Source: Acidovorax sp. NB1 | GTDB lineage: Bacteria; Pseudomonadota; Gammaproteobacteria; Burkholderiales; Burkholderiaceae_C | Direction: 5' to 3' | DNA length: 64,000 nt | Assembly (NCBI RefSeq): GCF_005405905.1 | Contig: NZ_BJHU01000030.1 | Location: forward strand, 1-64,000 | In this document: positions 24,353 through 33,805 of the stretch, piece by piece | Layout: every line of letters begins with the position of its first letter | How positions within the stretch are numbered: position 1 is the first letter of the stretch | Made by a program: the position numbers and the translations under genes | Notes under the pieces: model-generated | Told to the model about the DNA's origin: nothing | Seen by the model: only the letters and a program-made list of their open reading frames with translations | Databases searched by the model: none

Positions 24353-26202
24353 GCGCTGCGCTCCTGGAGTTCAAGGACAAAGGTGCTGCCGCGCCCTTCT
24401 TCGCTGTCAAAGCCCAGGGTGCCCCCCAGGGCTTCGGCCAGCTTGCGGCTCAGGTGCAGGCCCAGGCCCGTGCCTTCGTGGTGGCGGCGGTCGGCGCTCT
24501 CCACGCGCGAGAAGGCCTCGAACAGGCGCGGCTGCTCCTGCAGCGCAATGCCGGGGCCGGTGTCCTGCACGCGCAGTTGCACGCTGCGGCCGCCGTCGGG
24601 CATGGGCAGCTCGTGCAGCACCACATCGACCCGGCCCTCCTGCGTGAACTTGATGGCATTGCCCACCAGGTTGATGAGGATCTGGCTCAACGCCCGCCGA
24701 TCGGTCTGCAAGGCCACGGCCTGCGTCGGCACCTGGACCGCAAACGCCAGCCCCTTGCGCCGGGCCTCCAGCTCCAGGGTGGCCGACACCTCCTCGATCA
24801 GGGCCTTGCAGTCCACCAGCTCCAGGTTCAGCGTCACCTTGTTGGCGCTGAGCTTGGCCACATCAAGCAGGTCGTTGATGAGGGACAGCAGGTGCTTGGC
24901 GCCCGTCTGCACGATGCGCAGCTGTTTTTCCTGCTCGGGATTGAGGGGCCCCGGCAGCTTCATGAGGAGCGTGCCCGTGAAGCCAATGATGGCGTTGAGC
25001 GGCGTGCGCAATTCGTGCGACATGCTGGCCAGGAAACGGTCCTTGACCAGGGCCGCGTTCTCCAGCTCCAGGTTCTTGTCGCGCAGCACCTGCTCGATGC
25101 GCTTGCGCTCGGTCACATCGCGGATGGCGCTCGATACAAACAGCCCTTCTTCGGTCTCCAGCGGGCTCAGGCTGATCTCGACCGGGAACTCGGATTTGTC
25201 CTTGCGCAGGCCATACAGGTCCAGCCCCGCGCCCATGGAGCGTGAGCGTGGCTCCGCAAAAAAGCGGTGCCGGTGTTCGGGGTGGCGAGCGCCAAAGCGC
25301 TCGGGCACCAGCAGCTCGATGGGCTGGCCCAGCAGCTCGTCGCGGCTCCAGCCAAACAGCTTCACGGCCTGCGAGTTGACGAGCACGATGCGCCCCTCGC
25401 GGTTGACGATGACCATGGCGTCGGGCGCGGCTTCGAGCAGGTCCTTGAACTTCTGGTCGGCCCGCTTGCGGTCGGTGATGTCGCGGATGGCGCTCATCAC
25501 CATGGTGCCCTCTTCGGTATCGATGGGGCTCAGGCTGATCTCTACCGGGAACTCGCCCCGGTCCTTGTGCAGGCCATGCAGCTCCAGCCCCGCCCCCATG
25601 GTGCGCGTGCGCGGCTGGCCAAAAAAACCGCTGCGGTGGCCCAGGTGGGCGCCCCGGTAGCGGTGGGGCAGCAGCATCTCCACCGCCTGGCCCAGCAATT
25701 CGGTGCGGGCGTAGCCAAACACCCGCTCGGCCTGCGAATTGACGAGCACGATGCGCCCCGTCACATTGACCATCACAATGGCGTCGGGCGTGGATTCGAG
25801 CAGATCGCGAAAGCGCGCCTCCAGCAGCTTGGCCTCGCGCTCCACCTTCAGCTGGGTCACGTCCTTCTTGCTCGACAGGAAGTACAGCAACTGGCCGCTG
25901 GCATCGAGAACCGCCTTGGTAGACACATTGATGTGGACCAGCGTGCCATCCTGGCGGCGGCGCACCGTCTCTCGCACCGAACTCCCCAGGCGCACGGCCT
26001 CTGCCCGCATGAGGTCTTCTTCATGGGCCCGGTCCTTGGGCACGATGAGATCGAGCAGGGAGCGCCCTTGCACATCGGCCTGCCGGTAGCCAAAGATCGA
26101 TTCAGCGGCCGGGTTCCACTCCAGCACCAGCCCCTCCGGGGACAGTACCAGCAGGGCGTCGGGGTTTTGCTCCCAGTACGCGACAGAAAGTTTGGATCCC
26201 AT
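24349..26202 (-). CDS. Multi-PAS sensor histidine kinase
   Basis: A 617-residue soluble histidine kinase. Three PAS/PAC units (about 8-130, 135-255, 260-380) are followed by a HisKA domain with His396 in ASMSHELRTPLNAIIGF and a HATPase_c domain with the N box (LVGNAIKF), DTGPGIA and GTGLGLHLS. PAS units two and three are close copies: both carry MGAGL-L-GL-KD followed by FPVEISLSP, which indicates internal duplication. The ATG at 26202 was chosen because a GAGGG site precedes it; a longer frame to 26268 is open but adds an unlike leader. It probably phosphorylates the adjacent receiver and the receiver domain of the EAL protein. Confidence 0.88.
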   Translation of the reverse strand: MGSKLSVAYWEQNPDALLVLSPEGLVLEWNPAAESIFGYRQADVQGRSLLDLIVPKDRAHEEDLMRAEAVRLGSSVRETVRRRQDGTLVHINVSTKAVLDASGQLLYFLSSKKDVTQLKVEREAKLLEARFRDLLESTPDAIVMVNVTGRIVLVNSQAERVFGYARTELLGQAVEMLLPHRYRGAHLGHRSGFFGQPRTRTMGAGLELHGLHKDRGEFPVEISLSPIDTEEGTMVMSAIRDITDRKRADQKFKDLLEAAPDAMVIVNREGRIVLVNSQAVKLFGWSRDELLGQPIELLVPERFGARHPEHRHRFFAEPRSRSMGAGLDLYGLRKDKSEFPVEISLSPLETEEGLFVSSAIRDVTERKRIEQVLRDKNLELENAALVKDRFLASMSHELRTPLNAIIGFTGTLLMKLPGPLNPEQEKQLRIVQTGAKHLLSLINDLLDVAKLSANKVTLNLELVDCKALIEEVSATLELEARRKGLAFAVQVPTQAVALQTDRRALSQILINLVGNAIKFTQEGRVDVVLHELPMPDGGRSVQLRVQDTGPGIALQEQPRLFEAFSRVESADRRHHEGTGLGLHLSRKLAEALGGTLGFDSEEGRGSTFVLELQERSA

Positions 26203-26366
26203 GCCGCCCTCTTGTGCCTTTTGTTCCAAGTGGTGTTCCTTCCCCGCACCGCACTGCCAGGGTGCCAAACCATATTAGGTGGGAACGCATGAAAACACCA
26301 ACACAGAAGTGCCAGCCCAAGGCCCCGGGCACAAGCAGTTGCGCCACAGGGCTTCAGCCACAGAAA

Positions 26367-26396
26367 AGCCCCTGATACCGCAAGGGCCTTAGGGGC
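26367..26396 (-). terminator. Possible terminator below the NTF2-like gene
   Basis: On the minus strand GCCCCT and AGGGGC form a short stem around an A-G-rich 17-base loop, followed by TTTTCTG. It lies about 80 bp after the stop of the NTF2-like gene and before the histidine kinase. The stem is short, so the call is weak. Confidence 0.3.
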
Positions 26397-26423
26397 GATG
26401 TCGAGGGATGCCGGGGCGTCCTT

Positions 26424-26465
26424 AGAGCCTGTTTACGATCTCCCAGGGGATCGTAAACAGGCTCT
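26424..26465. repeat. Perfect 17-bp inverted repeat with AGAGCCTGTTTA ends
   Basis: AGAGCCTGTTTACGATC (26424-26440) and its exact reverse complement (26449-26465) flank the 8-base loop TCCCAGGG. The outer AGAGCCTGTTTA end resembles the ends of the element at 33806-34073 and the element end at 42075-42087. It has no T tract on either side, so it looks like a small mobile or repetitive element rather than a terminator. Confidence 0.65.
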
Positions 26466-26475
26466 TCTTAGTGAC

Positions 26476-26856
26476 TCAATCCCGTATGTCGTAGTGAAAG
26501 ACCTTGGAGACGATCTGCCAGCGCCCGTCCAGCCAGAGCAGCGTGAGCAGGTCAATAAAGTGCTTGGGCGCAATGGAGCACTGCAGCTTGGCCAGCGCAG
26601 TCACGGGGCCCACGAGGTCGATGGAGAGCACACGGTCGGTGCGCGGCTGGCCGCTCGCCGCTGGGGCTGGGCGGGCGTCCACCACCGGGAAGTATTCGTG
26701 CATGCGCCAGAAGTTGGGTTGCTCACCCACCGCCGTGGCATACAGGGCCTGCGGATGGAACACCTGGGCCAGGCGCTTTGTGTCGCTGTGGTACAGACCG
26801 TCGAGGTACAGCTCCAGCACCGCGTGGATGGCGGCAAAGTCGGCGGCGCTGCTCAT
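26476..26856 (-). CDS. NTF2/SnoaL-like fold protein
   Basis: A 126-residue protein of the nuclear-transport-factor-2-like fold, close to the lumazine-binding-like (DUF4440-related) group: an N-terminal helix AIHAVLELYLDGLYHSDTKR, the FHPQALYATAVG strand, and a C-terminal LLWLDGRWQIVSKVFHYDI strand pair. Members include small enzymes and binding proteins; the substrate cannot be deduced. Its start overlaps the stop of the tautomerase gene (ATGA), and a GST gene is upstream, so these three form a small detoxification-type operon. Confidence 0.75.
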   Translation of the reverse strand: MSSAADFAAIHAVLELYLDGLYHSDTKRLAQVFHPQALYATAVGEQPNFWRMHEYFPVVDARPAPAASGQPRTDRVLSIDLVGPVTALAKLQCSIAPKHFIDLLTLLWLDGRWQIVSKVFHYDIRD

Positions 26857-27071
26857 TGCGCGCCGCCTTGTCTGGCCCGCTCGCGCAGCACGGTCACGGT
26901 TTCACCCGCGATGCCCCAGTGGTCGGTGTCCACCTCTTCGATCACAACAAAGGTGGTGGCCGGGTTCTTGCCCAGCAACCGCACCACCAGGTCGGTCGCG
27001 CCACGGATCAGCTGGGCTTTTTGTTCACGCGATGCACCCTCGCGGGTGATCTGGATGTTGATGTAGGGCAT
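26853..27071 (-). CDS. 4-oxalocrotonate tautomerase family protein
   Basis: A 72-residue tautomerase-superfamily protein. It begins MPYINIQIT, giving the catalytic N-terminal Pro after Met removal, followed by the typical first helix GASREQKAQLIRGATDLVVR and the strand TTFVVIEEVDTDHWGIAG. Enzymes of this family convert enol to keto forms and act as oligomers. It overlaps the NTF2-like gene by 4 bp and lies 11 bp after the GST gene. Confidence 0.85.
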   Translation of the reverse strand: MPYINIQITREGASREQKAQLIRGATDLVVRLLGKNPATTFVVIEEVDTDHWGIAGETVTVLRERARQGGAQ

Positions 27072-27082
27072 GGCTCGCGTCC

Positions 27083-27703
27083 TCAGCCCACCAGGCCTTC
27101 GGTTTGCATCGCTGCACGGACCTCGGGGCGGGCTGTCACGCGTGCCATGAAGCTGCCGATGTGCTGCAGGTCGCCCAGGTCAATCTGCACAAACTTGGCC
27201 CAGCCGAGCACCACAAACAGATAGGCGTCGGCGGCGGTGAAATCGTTGCCCGTGAGGTAGCTCTTGCCCGCCAGTTGTCCGTCGAGCCAGGCCAGCTTTT
27301 TGTAAAGCACCGCAGCCAGGGCCTTCTTGGCAGTGGCATCCACATCGCTGTGGAACAGCGGTGTGAAAGACTTGTGCAGCTCGGCCGTCACGTAGTTTTG
27401 CCATTCCATGACGCGATATCGCTCCAGGCTGCCCGCAGGCGGCATCAGGGTGTGGGCGCCCGCAAGGTCGGCCACGTACTGGGCGACCACCGGCCCTTCG
27501 GTGATCCGCGTCCCGTCCGGGAGTTCGATCACCGGCACCTGGCCTTTGGGGCTGATGGCATAGAAGTCACCGCCGCCGCTGGTGGTGTGCTTGCCGGTAT
27601 CGACCTTCTCCAGCGTGAAGGGGGTGCCGGTTTCACGCAGAAGAATGTGTGTGGCCAGCGAGCATGCGCCGGGGGCGTAATAGAGCTTGATAGAGGTCTG
27701 CAT
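27083..27703 (-). CDS. Glutathione S-transferase, beta class
   Basis: A 206-residue GST. The N-terminal thioredoxin-like domain starts with KLYYAPGACSLATHILLRE, where the Cys-Ser pair is typical of bacterial beta-class GSTs, and contains the cis-Pro loop GQVPVIEL and the glutathione-binding ITEGPVVAQYVA. The C-terminal domain is all-helical with the SYLTGNDFTAADAYLFVVL N-capping motif. It conjugates glutathione to electrophiles or acts as a peroxidase. It leads a three-gene unit and is divergent from a LysR regulator. Confidence 0.9.
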   Translation of the reverse strand: MQTSIKLYYAPGACSLATHILLRETGTPFTLEKVDTGKHTTSGGGDFYAISPKGQVPVIELPDGTRITEGPVVAQYVADLAGAHTLMPPAGSLERYRVMEWQNYVTAELHKSFTPLFHSDVDATAKKALAAVLYKKLAWLDGQLAGKSYLTGNDFTAADAYLFVVLGWAKFVQIDLGDLQHIGSFMARVTARPEVRAAMQTEGLVG

Positions 27704-27808
27704 CGGGGACTCCTTATGTCCGTGGTTGGTGATGCAGTGACTGTATTGACGATGAAATTGACAATAAACTAGATTAATTTCAAATCACAAATTACACAGA
27801 AATCATTA
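27704..27808. promoter_or_regulatory. AT-rich divergent promoter region between the GST operon and a LysR gene
   Basis: The 105-bp spacer is far more AT-rich than its surroundings and contains two ATTGAC repeats (ATTGACGATGAAATTGACAA) close to the LysR start. On the minus strand a GAGTCCC segment lies just before the GST start. Divergent LysR arrangements commonly place the operator here. No exact promoter boxes can be fixed by eye. Confidence 0.45.
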
Positions 27809-28720
27809 ATGGACCGGCAATTCGACAATCTTCGCCTGGGCAGCATCGAGTTGTTCTGCCTCACGGCGCAGCACCAGGGGTTCACGGCGGCGGCCAAGGC
27901 CACGGGCCTCACGGCAGCGGCCGTGAGCCGGTCCGTAGCACGGCTGGAGGAGCGCATGGGCGTGCGCCTGCTCATGCGCACCACACGCCAAGTGAGGCTG
28001 ACGGAGGTCGGTCAGCGCTACCACGACCAGTGCCGCCAGGCGCTCACCCAACTCAGCGAGGCCGAGCGCGAGGCATCGGGCCAGCAGCTCAAGCCCGCAG
28101 GCCTGGTGCGCATGAGCCTGCCCACCTCGTACGGGCACCACCGCGTGCTGCCGCTGCTGCCGGCCTTCAGCACCAAGTACCCCGACATCGAGATCGAGCT
28201 GCAGCTGTCCAACCGCAATGTGGACTTCACCGAAGAAGGCTTTGACCTTGCCATCCGGGGCCGCACGCCCCCCGATTCGAGCCTGGTGGCCCGCAAGCTG
28301 GAGGACGCTGACCTGGTTGTGGTTGCTGCGCCGGCCTACCTCCAGCGCCACCGCGCCCCCCACACGCCCGAGGAGCTGGCGCAGCATGAATGTGTGCAGT
28401 TTGTGCTGCCCAGCAGCGGGCAGGTCGTGCCCTGGCTGCTGATGCGCGACGGTCAGACCGTCGAATGGCCCACGCAAGGCAAGCTGCGCTGCGCCGACGA
28501 CATCCTGGGCCAGGTTACGCTGGCCCGCGCGGGCGCAGGGCTGGTACAGACCTACCGCTTCCTGGTCGAGGACGATCTGCGCAGCGGCCAGCTGGTCGAG
28601 GTGCTGGCCGCACACGCAGGCGCATCGCGGCCGTTCTCGCTGATCTACCCGGGCAACCGGCACATGCCTTTGCGGGTGCGGGTGTTGATTGACTACCTGG
28701 TGCGTGCGCTGGGGCACTGA
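27809..28720 (+). CDS. LysR-family transcriptional regulator
   Basis: A 303-residue LysR regulator. The helix-turn-helix lies at about residues 12-66 (FTAAAKATGLTAAAVSRSVA), followed by the linker helix and an effector-binding domain with the common FDLAIRGRTPPDSSLVARKL block. It is divergent from the GST-tautomerase-NTF2 operon, which it probably controls. The downstream hairpin terminator separates it from the convergent icd gene. Confidence 0.87.
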   Translation: MDRQFDNLRLGSIELFCLTAQHQGFTAAAKATGLTAAAVSRSVARLEERMGVRLLMRTTRQVRLTEVGQRYHDQCRQALTQLSEAEREASGQQLKPAGLVRMSLPTSYGHHRVLPLLPAFSTKYPDIEIELQLSNRNVDFTEEGFDLAIRGRTPPDSSLVARKLEDADLVVVAAPAYLQRHRAPHTPEELAQHECVQFVLPSSGQVVPWLLMRDGQTVEWPTQGKLRCADDILGQVTLARAGAGLVQTYRFLVEDDLRSGQLVEVLAAHAGASRPFSLIYPGNRHMPLRVRVLIDYLVRALGH

Positions 28721-28744
28721 GGCGTTGAGGCTGCACCAACAAAA

Positions 28745-28779
28745 AACCCTGGTCCGATCAACATACCAGGGTTCTTTTT
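28745..28779. terminator. Terminator between the LysR gene and icd
   Basis: AACCCTGGT and ACCAGGGTT form a 9-bp stem with an 11-base loop, followed by CTTTTT on the plus strand; on the minus strand the stem is followed by TTTTTTGTT. It can therefore end transcription from both convergent genes. Confidence 0.8.
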
Positions 28780-28811
28780 ATGAGGCGTTTTGAGCCGCCC
28801 CGAAGCCAGGA

Positions 28812-30071
<1,260 letters not shown>

Positions 30072-30297
30072 GGGTGGGGAGTCTCCGGTATGCGCCGAAT
30101 GGAATTCGGTCGATGAAGGGAAAAAGCAAGAAAAGGGAGCACCGCCAACGGCAAGGCGGTGTGGTTTCAAACCATTCTAATGACAAAATTTTTCATCCAA
30201 GACCCTGTCAACGCGCTGGGCGCTGCTATCGTTGCGAGTGGAGCCGTACGGTTTTCGCACGGCCCTTCAACCTTCGTTCACACTGGAATCGGCATAT

Positions 30298-30501
30298 ATG
30301 AAAAAACTCCTCGCTGTCCTCGTGGCCGGTCTGTTCACTGCTGGTGCTTTTGCACAGGCACCTGCGGCCGCCCCCACCACCACCGCTCCTGCTGCAGCCC
30401 CCATGACGGCCCAGGCCACGGCTCCGGCCACCAAGAAGGTCGCCAAGAAAAAGGCCACCAAGAAGGTCGCCAAGAAAAAGACCGCCCACAAGGCCGCCTG
30501 A
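30298..30501 (+). CDS. Small exported Lys/Ala-rich protein
   Basis: A 67-residue protein not assigned to a family. It has a clear signal peptide (MKKLLAVLVAGLFTAGAFAQ, cleavage after AFA), an Ala/Pro/Thr-rich middle (APAAAPTTTAPAAAPMTAQ), and a highly basic tail with two copies of KKVAKKKAT-like repeats. The mature peptide of about 49 residues is strongly cationic and presumably disordered. Composition resembles acid-shock (Asr-like) periplasmic proteins and histone H1 tails, but this is not evidence of homology. It has its own terminator and lies divergent from icd. Confidence 0.65.
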   Translation: MKKLLAVLVAGLFTAGAFAQAPAAAPTTTAPAAAPMTAQATAPATKKVAKKKATKKVAKKKTAHKAA

Positions 30502-30563
30502 AGCAGTCCCGCAAGGCCTGAGCCACCCGCTCCCGGGTTTTCGGGCCTTCACTGATTCAAAAT

Positions 30564-30589
30564 CGCCCGCATCTGCGGGCGTTTTCTTT
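30564..30589 (+). terminator. Rho-independent terminator after the Lys/Ala-rich gene
   Basis: CGCCCGC and GCGGGCG form a 7-bp GC stem with an ATCT loop, followed by TTTTCTTT. Confidence 0.8.
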
Positions 30590-30703
30590 GGTGCTGCAGC
30601 CCCTCCCTGCCTGCACAGCCAGAACTTTCTGCTCACCGTGCAGTCCCCTCCTGGCCCCGCCCGCTGTTTTGCCTTGTTTTCCGTTGACCAGAAAGCCTCG
30701 CCC

Positions 30704-31246
30704 ATGACCGCCTCACGCGCTACCCCCACCCTTCCGTTTGGCGCCCTGCGCGCAGCCATGGGCATTCCCCGCCTCGCCCGCCACGTGGCCGGGGCCTGGG
30801 GTGCCTTGCTGGTGGCTGGTGCCCTGGTGGCCACGCCCACCACCGCCGTTCAGGCCCAGGAAGGCCCGCAGCTGAATCTGCAGCGCGTGGAGTTGACCGC
30901 TGGCATGCACCGCATCGACGCTCAGGTGGCCGCAACCCCCCAGGAGCGCCAGACAGGGCTCATGCACCGCAAGGAGATGCCCCAGCACGAGGGCATGCTG
31001 TTTGTGTTTGAACAGCCTGCGCAGCAATGCTTCTGGATGAAAAACACGCTGCTGCCGCTCACGGCCGCGTTTGTGGATGACGACGGCACCATCGTCAACC
31101 TGGCCGACATGAAGCCCCAGACGCTGGACTCCCACTGCTCGGCCAAGCCCGTGCGGTATGTGCTGGAGATGAACCAGGGCTGGTTTGCCAAGAAGGGCAT
31201 CAAGGCAGGCGCCAAACTGGCCGGTGCGCCGTTCAGCCGCAAATGA
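30704..31246 (+). CDS. DUF192 family exported protein
   Basis: A 180-residue protein with a DUF192 domain from about residue 60 to the end: VELTAGMHRIDAQVAATPQE, RQTGLMHRKEMPQHEGMLFV, the CFWMKNTLLPL motif (residues around 108-118) and VLEMNQGWFAKKGIKAG. DUF192 proteins are small beta-barrel proteins of unknown function, usually exported. The N-terminal region has a hydrophobic segment (GALLVAGALVATPTTAVQAQ) that fits a signal peptide; an alternative start at 30758 (MGIPRLARH) would make this signal peptide more typical. Confidence 0.8.
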   Translation: MTASRATPTLPFGALRAAMGIPRLARHVAGAWGALLVAGALVATPTTAVQAQEGPQLNLQRVELTAGMHRIDAQVAATPQERQTGLMHRKEMPQHEGMLFVFEQPAQQCFWMKNTLLPLTAAFVDDDGTIVNLADMKPQTLDSHCSAKPVRYVLEMNQGWFAKKGIKAGAKLAGAPFSRK

Positions 31247-31259
31247 CCGTTCCGCTGCG

Positions 31260-31327
31260 CCTCAATTGCTATTATTTGAATAGCAAATATCGCTTGATGG
31301 ACGCGCGCAAACGGCCTAAAAAGTTTT
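31260..31327. repeat. Short dispersed palindromic repeat, copy 5 (reversed)
   Basis: AATTGCTATTATTTGAATAG opens the element, which ends with GGCCTAAAAAGTTTT. Read on the minus strand it shows the same order as copy 2: CTTTTTAGGCC, a GCGCGTCC region, then GCTATTCAAATAATAGC. It lies between the convergent DUF192 and sodB genes. Confidence 0.75.
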
Positions 31328-31334
31328 AAAGCAC

Positions 31335-31369
31335 CAACAAAAAAACGGCCCGAGGGCCGTTTTTTGTTG
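31335..31369. terminator. Bidirectional terminator between DUF192 gene and sodB
   Basis: CAACAAAAAAACGGCC and GGCCGTTTTTTGTTG pair around a CGAG loop. The A and T runs at the stem base serve as T tracts on both strands, so the hairpin serves both convergent genes. Confidence 0.85.
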
Positions 31370-31411
31370 CTCAGCCGCCGGGCACACAACCCGGCAGCCT
31401 GACGCTCTGGA

Positions 31412-31993
31412 TCAGGCGAAGTTGGCTTCAGCAAACTTCCAGTTCACCAGCTTGTCGAGGAAGGTCTCGACAAACTTGGGACGCATGTTGCGGTAGTCGA
31501 TGTAGTAGGCGTGTTCCCACACGTCCACCGTCAGCAGGGCCTTGTCGGCCGTGGTCAGGGGCGTGCCGGCGGCGCCGGTGTTGACGATGTCCACGCTGCC
31601 ATCGGCCTTCTTCACCAGCCAGGTCCAGCCCGAACCGAAGTTGCCAACGGCAGACTTCACAAAGGCTTCCTTGAAGGCGGCGTAGCTGCCCCACTTGGCG
31701 TTGATGGCTGCAGCCAGCGCGCCCGAAGGCTCACCGCCCCCCTGGGGGGCCATGCAGTTCCAGAAGAAGGTGTGGTTCCAGATCTGCGCAGCGTTGTTGT
31801 AGATGCCGCCGCTCGACTTCTTGACGATCTCTTCGAGCGTCATGGATTCGAACTCGGTGCCCTTTTGCAGGTTGTTGAGGTTCACCACGTAGGCGTTGTG
31901 GTGCTTGCCGTGGTGGTACTCCAGGGTTTCCTGGCTGTAGTTCGGAGCCAGGGCGTCGATGGCGTAGGGCAGCGGGGGAAGGGTGTGTTCCAT
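31412..31993 (-). CDS. sodB: Superoxide dismutase, iron type
   Basis: A 193-residue Fe/Mn superoxide dismutase of normal SodB length. The metal ligands can be placed as His in [13 protein letters not shown], His in IWNHTFFW, and Asp and His in [14 protein letters not shown]. The [14 protein letters not shown] and FGSGWTWLV contexts favour the iron form. It dismutates superoxide in the cytoplasm. The gene stands alone, with a terminator after it. Confidence 0.95.
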   Translation of the reverse strand: MEHTLPPLPYAIDALAPNYSQETLEYHHGKHHNAYVVNLNNLQKGTEFESMTLEEIVKKSSGGIYNNAAQIWNHTFFWNCMAPQGGGEPSGALAAAINAKWGSYAAFKEAFVKSAVGNFGSGWTWLVKKADGSVDIVNTGAAGTPLTTADKALLTVDVWEHAYYIDYRNMRPKFVETFLDKLVNWKFAEANFA

Positions 31994-32184
31994 GGTGGTG
32001 TTTCCTCGTGGTTTGAAATTCTGGGATGCCGTCTGCAGCAGGTTCTTTCCTGAGCAATGCAGTCGGACACAGCGCGAGGGGGCATTGTAGGAACATCAGG
32101 TGACCTGTGCAGGCTCAGGGAGACATCGATGGACCCCAATGCCCTGAAAAATTCGGCTGCCTGGGTCCTCCTGCCCCTGCACGC

Positions 32185-33510
32185 TCACAACAAGCGCGGG
32201 GGCGCCACCGTCACATCCACCGCCCCATCGGCCAGCGTGGCGCGCAGTGCAGCACCCAGCGGCGCCTGCCGCACACTGGTCACCGCCCGCCCATCGGTAT
32301 CGGTCAGAAGCGCATAGCCGCGCTGCAGCACCAGGCGCGGGTCCAGCAGGTCCAGGCGCAGAGCGGCACGTTCCAGCCGTTCGCTGTGCTGCGCCAGGGC
32401 GCGCTGCAGTTTTTGGGGAAAATCGGCCTCTAGCGCCTGCTGGGATTGGCCCATGCGCTGCATTTTCAGGAGCACACCATGGCGCATGCGCTGGGCCAGG
32501 CGGGCCAGTTGCAGCTGCTCGCGCGCCACCAGGCCCGAGGGGCGGCCCAGCCGCGCGGCGGCCTGGTCCAGCCGCTGGTGGCGCGCGTCGAGCTGGCGTT
32601 CCACGCCATCGGCCAGGCGCCCAGCCAGCAAGCCCAGTGCACCCAGCCACACATCGCGCGGCTGCGCCACCAGCTCGGCCGCCGCCGTGGGCGTGGGCGC
32701 GCGCAGGTCGGCGCAGAAGTCGGCAATGGTGAAGTCGGTCTCATGCCCCACGCCGCTGATGAGGGGCACGGGGCTTTGCACGATGGTGCGGGCCAGCTGT
32801 TCGTCGTTGAAGGCCCACAGGTCTTCGATGGAGCCGCCACCGCGCACCAGCAGGATCACATCGATGGGCGGATGGGCAGGCAAACTGCCCTCTTCCGCCC
32901 GCCCCGCTTGCGCAAGCAGATACAGTTTTGATAGCGCCGCAACAATCGATGGCGGCGCGGCCGCCCCCTGGACCTGCGCTGGCACCAGCACCACCGGAAT
33001 GTGCGGCACCCGGCGGCGCAACGCAGTCACCACATCGTGCAATGCGGCTGCACCGGTCGAGGTGACGAGGCCGATGCCCCGTGGCTGCAGCGGCAGCGGG
33101 CGCTTGCGGGCGGTGTCGAACAAGCCTTCGGCATCCAGCTGGGCCTTCAGGCGCAGGAACTGCTCGAACAACGCGCCCTGCCCCGCGCGTTGCATGCTTT
33201 CCACGATGAACTGAAGGTCGCCGCGCGCCTCGTACACACCGAGGCGCCCGCGCACTTCCACCAATTCGCCATCGCGCGGTGAAAAGTCAAGCAGGCTGGC
33301 GGCACGGCGGAACATGGCGCAGCGCAACTGGCCGTTGGCGTCCTTGATCGAAAAATAACAATGCCCGCTGGATGCGCGCGAGAAGCCCGTTATCTCGCCG
33401 CGCACCGCCACAGGATTGAAGCGGGCCTCCAGCGCATCAGCAATGGCGCGGCACAGCGCGCCAACTTCCCACACACGCGGCGCCACGCCTGGGTTGGTGC
33501 GCTCAAACAT
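32185..33510 (-). CDS. xseA: Exodeoxyribonuclease VII large subunit
   Basis: A 441-residue XseA. The N-terminal OB fold (about 10-105, with RVWEVGALCRAIADALEARF and GEITGFSRASSGHCYFSIKD) is followed by the nuclease domain containing RGIGLVTSTGAAALHDVV, LLVRGGGSIEDLWAFNDEQL and ISGVGHETDFTIADFCADLR, then a long coiled-coil region and a short C-terminal strand. With XseB it degrades single-stranded DNA to oligonucleotides. The ATG at 33510 (MFERTNPG) was chosen as the family start; upstream codons are Arg-rich and unlike the family. No xseB is adjacent. Confidence 0.93.
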   Translation of the reverse strand: MFERTNPGVAPRVWEVGALCRAIADALEARFNPVAVRGEITGFSRASSGHCYFSIKDANGQLRCAMFRRAASLLDFSPRDGELVEVRGRLGVYEARGDLQFIVESMQRAGQGALFEQFLRLKAQLDAEGLFDTARKRPLPLQPRGIGLVTSTGAAALHDVVTALRRRVPHIPVVLVPAQVQGAAAPPSIVAALSKLYLLAQAGRAEEGSLPAHPPIDVILLVRGGGSIEDLWAFNDEQLARTIVQSPVPLISGVGHETDFTIADFCADLRAPTPTAAAELVAQPRDVWLGALGLLAGRLADGVERQLDARHQRLDQAAARLGRPSGLVAREQLQLARLAQRMRHGVLLKMQRMGQSQQALEADFPQKLQRALAQHSERLERAALRLDLLDPRLVLQRGYALLTDTDGRAVTSVRQAPLGAALRATLADGAVDVTVAPPRLL

Positions 33511-33725
33511 GAGAAACGGCGGGCGTTTGCGCCGCGCGCGCCGCGCAAGTACTCCACAGAATCTGGCCAACGGCGGTTACCACAGGCACATAACCAAAAA
33601 TTGCCCGCAAAACACCAGCGGACGTACAAGTCATTGATTTATAAGGACTTTTCATTGCGCAATTTTTCATCAATCTGTTGCAAGCACGGCGTGGAGCCAC
33701 TTTGCAAGGCCTGGAACAGGGGTTT

Positions 33726-33754
33726 CCCACAAAGTTATCCACAGATTTTGTGGG
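33726..33754. promoter_or_regulatory. DnaA box inside a hairpin
   Basis: CCCACAAA (33726-33733) and TTTGTGGG (33747-33754) form an 8-bp inverted repeat whose loop holds TTATCCACA (33735-33743), an exact consensus DnaA box. It lies upstream of xseA on the divergent side. A single box may regulate a promoter or titrate DnaA; there is no box cluster here to suggest an origin. Confidence 0.5.
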
Positions 33755-33805
33755 TGAGCGGGAAGGCGGGGGACACGCGCAGCAAGGTAACGGTTTGTGA
33801 CGTCA

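Noticed and set aside
22010-25660. 1216-codon open frame on the plus strand opposite the signalling genes
   Set aside because: It overlaps genes with clear kinase, receiver, GAF and PAS motifs; it has no recognisable domain and arises from the codon bias of the opposite strand.
32920-32955. Fragment of the dispersed repeat inside xseA (CAGTTTTGATAGCGCCGCAA)
   Set aside because: Only the TTTTGATAGC core matches; the rest of the element order is missing, so chance is not excluded.
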